Below are positions 25,648 through 33,541 of a DNA stretch of 64,000 nt, piece by piece. The notes under the pieces are model-generated. The model was not told the DNA's origin and made no database searches. It saw only the letters and a program-made list of their open reading frames with translations. Numbering within the stretch: position 1 is the stretch's first letter; every line of letters starts with the position of its first letter. The position numbers and the translations under genes are program-made. The stretch lies in the NCBI GenBank assembly GCA_001769505.1, contig MEOF01000043.1, positions 1-64,000 on the forward strand, given 5' to 3'. The DNA is from Bacteroidetes bacterium GWF2_33_38 (GTDB lineage: Bacteria; Bacteroidota; Bacteroidia; Bacteroidales; GWF2-33-38).

Positions 25648-28600
25648 TTATGAATTTAATTCAATAAATGCTTTAGAAAAATTTACATCAATTTTACCCA
25701 AAGCATCTATTTTTGCTGGTATAACTCTTAATGTTGAAGGGCTTCTTCTTAAAACAATTTCTGTCAAATCTGATAAGTTACTTTCACTTTTAATAGGGTT
25801 TGGTGTACCCGTAATTCCAAGAGCACAATTATGCCGTTTTAAAATAATTATCCCATTTTCATCAAATTGAACAAGCACAAATAATCTATTTTGTATATCA
25901 CTTTTGCAATTCCAATCAATTTCATCAAAGTGTTTATCAAAAACTAAAAACATATCATTTTGATGTAATTTTAATATTGGTTTGGAATCTTCTATACTAA
26001 AACGACCTTTAACGATGTTGTAGTGATTGATTAATTTATAATTTCTGTTTTTAAATTTTCCTGTTTCATCAGGAATTAAATCTCCAAAAATTCTTGCTTC
26101 ATAATTACTTCCGGGTTCTTTGGCAAAATAATAATTATGCTGCCAATCATACTCTGACTTATCTATTTTCCTATATTCTTTATAGGGCTTAATATTTGTA
26201 TCTGTTTTCCCTGATTTTAATCTTATATTTTTAATTACCATTCTTCCAATCTGTTTATTTTTCTTTTCATCGTAAAACTCTGGAAGAATTATAACGCCAT
26301 CGCTTTCTTTCAACAATATTTCCAAGCCTTTTGTTCGAGTAAGATTGGCCACTTCATTTGTGATTTTCTCATTGTAATTTACTCTTTTCTTTTCATCAAT
26401 ATCGTATCTAATTGTTGCATTAAACAACATTTCAATAAGTTCTTTAAAGTCGGAAAATTCAGTTGAAAAATTTTGTTTTGTAATATTATCTATCACTATT
26501 TCTTTTTTCTTATCATCTTTTTTAATTTTTTCATAAATTTTAAAAGCAATACCTTTTTTGTGTTCTATTTCCTTTTCTGCAGCAACTTCATTTTCTTTTA
26601 CAGTAAATTCCATTAATTTTTCCCAACCTTTAGTGTCAGCAAGATTTAATAATCTAATTTTTATTCCATCATCAATAATATCTTCAATGTCTCCACCACT
26701 TATTTTTGTAATTGGTTTTCGTTGTGCGAATATAAGCTTGTCATTCTTTTTAATGTGTGCATAAGGATTTTGGCTATTTAATTTACCTCTCAAATTTTGT
26801 TTTGTATTATTTCCTTTTTCAACTGCATCTAAAAATGGTTTAACTCTATCAATTTGTTTATGAAATATTAAAACTTCATTATGAAGATTGTGCATTCTAT
26901 TGGCAAAATCTTGCATTGGTTGTTTAATTTTGTATTTTGGATTATTATTTCCCTTGAAATAATCACTTTCGTAATTGTGAAAAGCTTCTGAAATCAAATT
27001 TGCAGTTCCTTTTTCAACGCAGGCAACAGTTACAGCATCAATGCAATGATGTATATGATTATCTCTATTTTTTATTTCATATTCTTTTTCTAAACCCCAC
27101 ATTTTACGCAATGTTTCTGTTATTTTACCATTAACTACGTTCACTTTTTTAAAATATGAATTTAAATAAGCTCTGGCGTATTTTGCAATTATTCTAGTAT
27201 CAACAAGATTGGCATTTGTAAATTGATTGGTTATTTCTACACATTCAAAATTTTTATATTTTTTGCTCAAATAATCTAACTTTATTTTTGTGTAATGTGC
27301 TTTTGTCATTACTTCATCGTGAGAAATTGGGTCTGTAATTGCTTTTGCTGCATTCTTATATTTTTTATATTCTTCTTTCAAACTCCAAAGACTAACATTC
27401 CATTGAATACTAACCTTTTGTAGTTGACTTGAAATTGAATATGATTTTAGATTTTTATCTCTATTTCTAATTATAGTTTCTATATTTATTAATTCTCCAT
27501 TATAGTTTGTATTTAAAAGACCTGGAAGAATATCTTTTTTAATTGTTCGGTTAAAATCAGCATTTGCAAGTGTTTTGTTCGATAATGAATTATCGTGATA
27601 TTTACTTCTTGGAATTGTATGTTCTATATCATAAGTTGTTTTACCATCAAGAAAATCGCAAATGGATATTGGTTTATAACTAGTATATAAACATTGATGA
27701 TTTTGCTCTTTCCACAAAATATATTTTATAATATCTGTATCCGTTGGATTTATCTCTTTTTGACATTCTTTAGGATAAGTATTAATAATTTCAGTTCGAG
27801 CCCATTCTCTAATAATTTCTTGTTCTTTTTGCCATAGAGCAATTGCTTTTCTATAACTTGCACTATTTATTTCGCCTGCAACTTCAACATTCACTTCTGT
27901 ATCTTTATCAACAATTCCTTTTTTAATTAACTCGTTACACAATCTTTTTATTTGATGCATTGACCTGTTAAAAACAGGGTTTTTTATTGAACTTATTTCG
28001 GGGTTTCCTAATTTTTTATCCACCTGTTTATAAACTTCCATTGCAGAAGGATGATATAATTTTGAAACATCAATTTTATCTTTTGGAAAAGCTTCTGTAA
28101 GTTTGTCAAGAATGAATTCGGGTATTGTTTTAGTTGAAATGTAAATTACTTCCTTTGAAGATTTCTCTAAAGAAACAAGCGAAAATTTATCCCAACAATT
28201 TTTAAAAAGTTGGTCTTTTTCTTCAGGTTTTAATTTGTTATATTCCGTTTCTCCAATCCATTCAATTATTTCTTTTTTTATTCCATTTTTATGTGCGTCA
28301 ATACTAATTTCATTGTTTCCAAGGCTTTCTTTATTTTCTTTTACTTTGCTTATGTAATTGTTTGCAATGCCAATGTTTTGTTTTTCAAGGTTATGAATAT
28401 TAATTGCTTCATTTATTTTTTCAGAAACTATTTTTTGTTCATTTTCAGACAATTTTCGGTTAAGCACTTCTGAAATATTCGCTAAAAATACTGCATTAGA
28501 ATATATTTCTCCTTTTTCGAGAAAAGGAACAATTTTTTTAAGAGCCGATTTACTCAAATTTCCATAACCTTTTACCAATTTAATTTTCTGAAAATCTTCA

Positions 28601-30216
28601 ATTCCTTTTTCATCAAGTTTAAGATGTTTTTCTGCAAATTCTTTTCTGATTGTATTTCTGTCTTTTTTTCCAAAATCATCTAAAAACAAACAATGCCAAA
28701 TATCTTCAACACTTATTTGTGTTTTGTTTTTTTCATCTTTGTATCCACTATTTAAAAACGGTATTTCATTGTATTTATCTTTACCCAATAGCTTTGATAA
28801 AGCAGAAATAGTAGGACAAGCAGAAAACTTTTTATCTAATGGAAAATTAAAAAATATGTTTGCAACGCCACCCTCAATAATATTTCCTTTATAAAAAACT
28901 TCTTGTGGTTTTTTAATATAGCAATACATTTCTTCACCGCTTAATTTATTTGCTATTTTAACAAAATCGAAATCTGTTTTTTGCAGAAATAATGGTTTAA
29001 TTAATTCTTTTTCTTCTTTCGTTAAAAAATCTAATTTTGTTTTTTCTCTACCTATTTTTATTCTATTTATACTTTCCCACATTCTAAATTCTTCAAAAAG
29101 TGGATGTGAAATAGCTATTCTTTTTCGTTTGGGTTCTAAAGGACACATTGCAACCATTCCTTTTTGGCTTTTTAGCGGTCTTTGATAAAAAATAGCGTGA
29201 TGAAGTTTTTCTTTTAAATCCTTTTCGATATTTTGCTTATCACAGATGTAATTAAACTCTGCTAAATAATGCTCGTTTCTATGCGTGTATCTTCCTCTTA
29301 ATTTAGTAATCAAACCTGTTTTTTTATCTGCTTTTGCATAAATTGAATAGAAAAAACTTCCCATTGTTGGAGCACATTCACCATTTTTCACAGCAATTTT
29401 AATATTATCGGAAAGCTCCCCAATAGATTTCATTACTTTGCCCAAGTTTTCGGGTTTATCAAATTCTGTAATTATAAAATCTTTGATTTTATCAAAATTA
29501 ATCTCAGTTTTCAGTAATTTAATAATTTTGTTTCCTAATGTATTTACAACTTTATCGCTTTTTCTATTATCTAATAAAACTTGAAACGGTTCTTTAAAAG
29601 AAGTATAATCATTTGTTTCTTCAAGCAATTTTCTAACTTCTGTTTTGAATAATTCTAATTTATCGTCTGATTGTTCTTCTTCTCCGTTTGAAAGATAACC
29701 TCTTCTTTGTGCTAAATGATAAAAAGCTCTGCCAAGTTGTAATTTCCCTTGTTCACTATTCATTAAACCATCTTTTGTTGCTGCTAAATGTCGCAAATAA
29801 TATGGTTGTTTTAATTTTTCGGTTTCTCTATTTCCATTCTTTTTCCCGGTTCTTTGCCAATCTATAAATTTTTCATTTTCGCAAGGATATATTTTTTTAT
29901 TTTTCCAATTTCCCAACTCATTTTCTTCAAATTTTGGGCATAATCCAAATTCATTAAGTACTTTTAGAGTAGCAATTTTTCTTAAAATTAATCTTTCTAA
30001 TCGTCTTCTTGCTCCTCTAAAACCTGTTCTTTCTGCTGCTTTTGAATTTTCATCGGCATTTACTCCTTTTGGAAAAATATAACTTCCTTTGGTTGGAATT
30101 AAATCTCCATTTTTATCTAATTTTTCAAGAAAATCATATTTTCCATCTTGTTTTTCAATTACAGCCCAACCAATACTGTTAGTTCCTAAATCGAGACCGA
30201 GTTTAATTTTTCTCAT
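25648..30216 (-). CDS. cas9: Type II-C CRISPR effector nuclease Cas9
   Basis: Cas9 cuts both strands of DNA matched by a crRNA-tracrRNA guide. The product has 1522 residues, at the long end for II-C and usual for Bacteroidota forms. RuvC-I is at the N-terminus (IKLGLDLGTNSIGWAV, D9), followed by an arginine-rich bridge helix (RGARRRLERLILRK). RuvC-II has E778 in VNVEVAGEI; the HNH domain has TTYDIEHTIPRS with D863 and H866 and the asparagine in ANADFNRTIK; RuvC-III has HHCIDAV with H1056-H1057 and D1060. All catalytic residues are intact. A promoter and two tracrRNA-like genes lie upstream. Unusually, cas9 is not joined to cas1-cas2. Confidence 0.98.
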   Translation of the reverse strand: MRKIKLGLDLGTNSIGWAVIEKQDGKYDFLEKLDKNGDLIPTKGSYIFPKGVNADENSKAAERTGFRGARRRLERLILRKIATLKVLNEFGLCPKFEENELGNWKNKKIYPCENEKFIDWQRTGKKNGNRETEKLKQPYYLRHLAATKDGLMNSEQGKLQLGRAFYHLAQRRGYLSNGEEEQSDDKLELFKTEVRKLLEETNDYTSFKEPFQVLLDNRKSDKVVNTLGNKIIKLLKTEINFDKIKDFIITEFDKPENLGKVMKSIGELSDNIKIAVKNGECAPTMGSFFYSIYAKADKKTGLITKLRGRYTHRNEHYLAEFNYICDKQNIEKDLKEKLHHAIFYQRPLKSQKGMVAMCPLEPKRKRIAISHPLFEEFRMWESINRIKIGREKTKLDFLTKEEKELIKPLFLQKTDFDFVKIANKLSGEEMYCYIKKPQEVFYKGNIIEGGVANIFFNFPLDKKFSACPTISALSKLLGKDKYNEIPFLNSGYKDEKNKTQISVEDIWHCLFLDDFGKKDRNTIRKEFAEKHLKLDEKGIEDFQKIKLVKGYGNLSKSALKKIVPFLEKGEIYSNAVFLANISEVLNRKLSENEQKIVSEKINEAINIHNLEKQNIGIANNYISKVKENKESLGNNEISIDAHKNGIKKEIIEWIGETEYNKLKPEEKDQLFKNCWDKFSLVSLEKSSKEVIYISTKTIPEFILDKLTEAFPKDKIDVSKLYHPSAMEVYKQVDKKLGNPEISSIKNPVFNRSMHQIKRLCNELIKKGIVDKDTEVNVEVAGEINSASYRKAIALWQKEQEIIREWARTEIINTYPKECQKEINPTDTDIIKYILWKEQNHQCLYTSYKPISICDFLDGKTTYDIEHTIPRSKYHDNSLSNKTLANADFNRTIKKDILPGLLNTNYNGELINIETIIRNRDKNLKSYSISSQLQKVSIQWNVSLWSLKEEYKKYKNAAKAITDPISHDEVMTKAHYTKIKLDYLSKKYKNFECVEITNQFTNANLVDTRIIAKYARAYLNSYFKKVNVVNGKITETLRKMWGLEKEYEIKNRDNHIHHCIDAVTVACVEKGTANLISEAFHNYESDYFKGNNNPKYKIKQPMQDFANRMHNLHNEVLIFHKQIDRVKPFLDAVEKGNNTKQNLRGKLNSQNPYAHIKKNDKLIFAQRKPITKISGGDIEDIIDDGIKIRLLNLADTKGWEKLMEFTVKENEVAAEKEIEHKKGIAFKIYEKIKKDDKKKEIVIDNITKQNFSTEFSDFKELIEMLFNATIRYDIDEKKRVNYNEKITNEVANLTRTKGLEILLKESDGVIILPEFYDEKKNKQIGRMVIKNIRLKSGKTDTNIKPYKEYRKIDKSEYDWQHNYYFAKEPGSNYEARIFGDLIPDETGKFKNRNYKLINHYNIVKGRFSIEDSKPILKLHQNDMFLVFDKHFDEIDWNCKSDIQNRLFVLVQFDENGIIILKRHNCALGITGTPNPIKSESNLSDLTEIVLRRSPSTLRVIPAKIDALGKIDVNFSKAFIELNS

Positions 30217-30233
30217 ACCATAAGTAGTTTACT

Positions 30234-30265
30234 CAAAAATATTATTTACATTTGTCATAATCAAA
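30234..30265 (-). promoter_or_regulatory. cas9 promoter inside a degenerate CRISPR repeat
   Basis: On the - strand TTTG (30262-30265), 20 bases, then TATTTTTG (30234-30241) match the Bacteroidota TTTG/TAnnTTTG consensus exactly, 18 bp before the cas9 ATG. The TTTG lies in TTGTGATTTGATTA, a near-copy of the CRISPR repeat start TTGTGGTTTGATTA, so the promoter and the anti-repeat of the first tracrRNA overlap on opposite strands. Confidence 0.75.
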
Positions 30266-30360
30266 TCACAATAAGGCGAAGTCCAAAAGACAAAGCCGTA
30301 GAATGATCCGCAAGGTGACAAAATTTAGAGCCCTCAGTTTACTGGGGGTTCGTTGTTTTT
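30255..30360 (+). ncRNA. tracrRNA-like gene 1 (divergent, expanded nexus)
   Basis: The anti-repeat core AATCAAATCACAA (30259-30271) matches 12 of 13 bases of the repeat complement. It is followed by AAGGC, an expanded stem with GGC (30275-30277) and GCC (30295-30297) around an inner GTC/GAC hairpin, then CGTAG. A 10-bp terminal stem GAGCCCTCAG (30328-30337), loop TTTA, CTGGGGGTTC (30342-30351) is followed by GTTGTTTTT. A TACATTTG at 30247-30254 fits a -7 box just upstream. The layout parallels gene 2, but the scaffold differs. It may be a second functional tracrRNA, a regulator or a decaying copy. Confidence 0.65.
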
Positions 30361-30397
30361 ATTTACAAGTTCAATTTAGTCTTAAAAAATATAATAT

Positions 30398-30489
30398 CAA
30401 AATTATAATTCCATTTTAATCTTACCACAATAAGGCTATATGCCGTAGGTGAAAACCTTTAGTCCTGCTTCGGTGGGACTTTTTGTTTT
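30398..30489 (+). ncRNA. tracrRNA gene 2 (canonical II-C type)
   Basis: The anti-repeat at 30401-30430 contains TTCCATTTT, AATC and ACCACAA, pairing with most of the 36-nt repeat apart from a 2-nt gap and a 2-nt mismatch, as is normal for tracrRNA bulges. Then follow the nexus GGC-TATAT-GCC (30434-30444), a second stem AGGT-GAAA-ACCT (30447-30458) and a terminator AGTCCTGC-TTCG-GTGGGACT (30461-30480) with TTTTGTTTT. This is the usual Bacteroidota II-C scaffold. It would guide processing of the crRNA and activate Cas9. Confidence 0.9.
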
Positions 30490-30539
30490 ACGATAATTGG
30501 GTTTTTCTATACCGAATTATTTGTTGTTTCAACAAAAGC

Positions 30540-30576
30540 AAAAGAGCTTCATTTCCAGCTGAAATGAAGCTCTTTT
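30540..30576 (-). terminator. Strong bidirectional terminator
   Basis: AAAGAGCTTCATTTC (30541-30555), 5-nt loop, GAAATGAAGCTCTTT (30561-30575): a 15-bp perfect stem with A and T runs on both sides. It ends the M28 peptidase transcript and isolates the tracrRNA region. Confidence 0.88.
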
Positions 30577-30592
30577 ACTAGATGTTTTTAAT

Positions 30593-32068
30593 TTAGTATG
30601 TAGAACATCTAATTTTTTCGGTTCTCGATAAATTGATAATTATTTCTGACGCAAAATCAAGAATTTTTTCAATTCCTGCATAATTAATTTTGGATGCATC
30701 GTCAAATGGTGTGTGATAATCATTATGCAAACCTGTGTGAAAAAATAATACGGGAATTTTGTCTAAATAAAAATAAACATGGTCAGATGGGGCAGTTCCT
30801 TCGGGTATTAATTGTACATTAATCGGAGTATTTGTCATAATCCCTTTCAGTAAAAATTCATATTCTACAGCCGTTTTAGCTCCACCAAGCACGAAAGATT
30901 TATTTTCCTCGTCAAATCGACCAATCATATCAAAATTTAACATCGATTTAATATTCTCTTTTGGAATCAAAGGATTTGTTATAAAATATTTTGATCCGAT
31001 TAGGCCTTCTTCCTCTCCGCTAAATGCGATAAAAACAATACTTCTACGAAGCGTATCTTTAATTTGATTTAAGAATTTTGCTAATTCAATTATTCCGGCA
31101 ACTCCTGATGCATTATCATCAGCTCCATTATGAACGGCAATTGTATCGGGCATTCTAGAGCCTGAAAGAATCCCTCCAATTCCAAGATGATCGTAATGAG
31201 CTCCAACTACAATATATTCTTTTTTCATAATGCTATCGGTGCTTTCGAGCAGACCAACAACATTATGAGTGCTTTTTTTTATGTAACGAATGTTGGTAAC
31301 TAAAGATAGGTTTGACATTGTTTCAAACGAATGGGCTTTATTTTCTGTATTTATTTTTTTTTCAAGATGTTCAATCGTTTCCTTATTCTTTCTCAAAAGT
31401 TTATCGGCTATATTTCTAGTAATGTAAACAATTGGTATTTTTTCTTGATGGGTGCCGGGCAAAATGTAAATAGGAGGAAGCTTGTCTATTGGATTTTGCT
31501 CTTTTCCCGAAACGAATAAAATTCCTGCACATTCTTTTTTCTTAGCAATTTCAATCTTATCGTAGATTGAAATATTTACATCTAAATTAGTTGCACTACT
31601 ACGTGGACTGCCTTCAATGATGATAAGTAATTTATTTTTTGCCGAAATATTTTCATAATCGTTCCATGTTGAACCCGAATACTCATCATCAATACCATAA
31701 CCTACGAATACGACTTGACTTGTCAACGAATCGTTTGCGGAGAAAGCTGCTGGAATATAATCGAAAAAAAGTTCAACATTAATTTTTTTTATTGAAAGTG
31801 TATTGTTCTTTTCGTAAAACAAATCGGTGGTAATATCGAAATGTTGATACCCGTTATCAGCCAAGAGCTTTAATCCAGACGCTTTAAACTGATTCGCTAT
31901 ATATTTTGCGGCTTCTTCATCTTCGTGTGTTCCTGGATAGCGTCCTCGCATAGAATCGGAAGCTAAGTATTCAATGTGAAAACTTACATTATCGATAGAA
32001 ATTTGTGGTTGCGAAAATGCATTAATGGAAATTAAGAACAAGCCGTAAATAAGTTTTTTTAAAATCAT
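30593..32068 (-). CDS. Secreted M28-family zinc aminopeptidase
   Basis: A 491-residue exported exopeptidase. A signal peptide (about 1-19, ending INAFSQ) precedes an N-terminal part and an inserted PA-like domain (about 100-220), then the M28 catalytic domain. Zinc ligands are visible in VVGAHYDHLG (histidine and aspartate), HNGADDNASG (aspartate), FSGEEEGLIGSKY (catalytic glutamate pair), DMIGR and the final histidine in GLHNDYHTPFDD. Such enzymes release N-terminal residues from peptides in the periplasm or outside. The next gene upstream, an NfeD-type protease, is 14 bp away, so the two are probably co-transcribed. Confidence 0.92.
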   Translation of the reverse strand: MILKKLIYGLFLISINAFSQPQISIDNVSFHIEYLASDSMRGRYPGTHEDEEAAKYIANQFKASGLKLLADNGYQHFDITTDLFYEKNNTLSIKKINVELFFDYIPAAFSANDSLTSQVVFVGYGIDDEYSGSTWNDYENISAKNKLLIIIEGSPRSSATNLDVNISIYDKIEIAKKKECAGILFVSGKEQNPIDKLPPIYILPGTHQEKIPIVYITRNIADKLLRKNKETIEHLEKKINTENKAHSFETMSNLSLVTNIRYIKKSTHNVVGLLESTDSIMKKEYIVVGAHYDHLGIGGILSGSRMPDTIAVHNGADDNASGVAGIIELAKFLNQIKDTLRRSIVFIAFSGEEEGLIGSKYFITNPLIPKENIKSMLNFDMIGRFDEENKSFVLGGAKTAVEYEFLLKGIMTNTPINVQLIPEGTAPSDHVYFYLDKIPVLFFHTGLHNDYHTPFDDASKINYAGIEKILDFASEIIINLSRTEKIRCSTY

Positions 32069-32082
32069 TTTTGAGACTTATT

Positions 32083-33462
32083 TTACTCAATCAACTTAAC
32101 AACCTGTATTTGACCAGTTTCGTATTTTATAACTTTTATCTTGGTTCCTTTTTCTATAAAACCATCAACCGAAATTGCATCGTAGGTTTCATCATCAATC
32201 ATTACTTTTCCTGATGGTCGCAATACAGTGTAAGCGATGCCTGATTTTCCCTTTAGTTCATGTTGTTTCATTTCAACACCTATGAAGCCATCAGATGTGT
32301 TTTGAACCTCGTGTAATGCCAAATAACTAAATCGCGACGAAGTGAGAATTTTACTGCTCAAGTATATCGATAATATTAAGGATATTACTGTTGAAACTGT
32401 AACAATTAAAAAGGCACGAAACACTATCTCAATATTAAGCGGGCGATATTCGTAACTAAAATCATCGACCATGCTCAGCGAAAGCCCTATTACAACTAAG
32501 GCGATTCCGCTAATCCCGGTAACTCCAAATCCAGGGATAGCAAAAATTTCTATCAAAACAAGGACTAAGCCAGCAACAAAAATTAATATTTCCCAATTTT
32601 CGGCAAGTCCTTCCAGATACAAAGGAGCAAAATACAGAATTGCAGCACCAACGGCAGCCAAAGCCGGAAGTCCGATGCCAGGCGACTGTATTTCGAAATA
32701 TATTCCTCCCACAATTATCATAATAATAATGCCTTGAACAACAGGATTTATAAGAAATAAAATGAAGCTTTCTAGCGTTGAAATTTTATACTCAACTATT
32801 TCGTAATCTTTAATGCCTAATTCTGAAATAACTTCTGAAATATTTTCGGCTTTTCCTTCGCAGTATCCATTTGCAATAGCTTCGTTGGTTGTAAATGTTA
32901 GAACCTTCCCGGAATCTATAATATTTTCTATATAAATATCCATATCAACCATTGCTTCGGCAATCATTGGGTCACGTTTCCATTTGTAAATGGTATCTGT
33001 TCCATTGATTAGAGTATCTTTTCCGTGCGATTCAGCAGTCGAACGCATCATCGACCTCATATAGGCTTGGTATTTATCGGGCAAAACTTTGCCTTCTTGG
33101 TCAACAACAGTTGCGGCTCCAATATTTGCACCTTTTCGCATGAAAATTTTATCGCAAGCAATAGAAATTAAAGCTCCAGCAGAAGCAGCATTGTTGTCGA
33201 TAAAAACAAAAACAGGTATTTTGCTGTTTAATATTTTGGTTCGGATAGAATCTGCTGCATCGAGCATTCCGCCGTAAGTATTCATGTGAATAAGTATGTA
33301 ATCGCATTTAAGTCGTTCGGCTTCGGCAAATGCTTTCAATGTAATTCGGCTGGTACGAGGGTCGATTTGATCTTTAATATCAAATTTATAAACCACAACC
33401 TTTTCTGTAGAAAACATATTGAACGACAATGCAATGTATGCAAGTACAAGTAAATATTTCAT
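32083..33462 (-). CDS. NfeD-family membrane protein with ClpP-type serine protease domain
   Basis: The long form of NfeD (about 459 residues). A signal or membrane segment is followed by a ClpP/crotonase-like protease domain with the nucleophile region DNNAASAGALISIACD, then four or five membrane helices (about 235-390) and a C-terminal NfeD OB-fold domain ending in GTKIKVIKYETGQIQVVKLIE. Long NfeD proteins work with stomatin/flotillin proteins in membrane quality control and cut such partners near the C-terminus. I chose the ATG at 33462; a start at 33516 would fall in the terminator hairpin of the upstream gene. No flotillin gene is adjacent. Confidence 0.9.
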   Translation of the reverse strand: MKYLLVLAYIALSFNMFSTEKVVVYKFDIKDQIDPRTSRITLKAFAEAERLKCDYILIHMNTYGGMLDAADSIRTKILNSKIPVFVFIDNNAASAGALISIACDKIFMRKGANIGAATVVDQEGKVLPDKYQAYMRSMMRSTAESHGKDTLINGTDTIYKWKRDPMIAEAMVDMDIYIENIIDSGKVLTFTTNEAIANGYCEGKAENISEVISELGIKDYEIVEYKISTLESFILFLINPVVQGIIIMIIVGGIYFEIQSPGIGLPALAAVGAAILYFAPLYLEGLAENWEILIFVAGLVLVLIEIFAIPGFGVTGISGIALVVIGLSLSMVDDFSYEYRPLNIEIVFRAFLIVTVSTVISLILSIYLSSKILTSSRFSYLALHEVQNTSDGFIGVEMKQHELKGKSGIAYTVLRPSGKVMIDDETYDAISVDGFIEKGTKIKVIKYETGQIQVVKLIE

Positions 33463-33497
33463 CGATTTAAACATTAGAATGAACATTATTAAATAAA

Positions 33498-33524
33498 AAA
33501 ACGATGTGAATTTCACATCGTTTC
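33498..33524 (-). terminator. Terminator between the TPR-PD40 gene and the NfeD gene
   Basis: AAACGATGTG (33499-33508), loop AATTT, CACATCGTTT (33514-33523), flanked by A residues that read as T on the - strand. It ends the transcript of the gene at 33542-35197. Confidence 0.75.
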
Positions 33525-33541
33525 AATTATGATAGTACTAT

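Noticed and set aside
33463-33516. Longer N-terminus for the NfeD-type protein (start at 33516)
   Set aside because: The extra codons fall in the terminator hairpin of the upstream gene, and the ATG at 33462 gives a good signal peptide.
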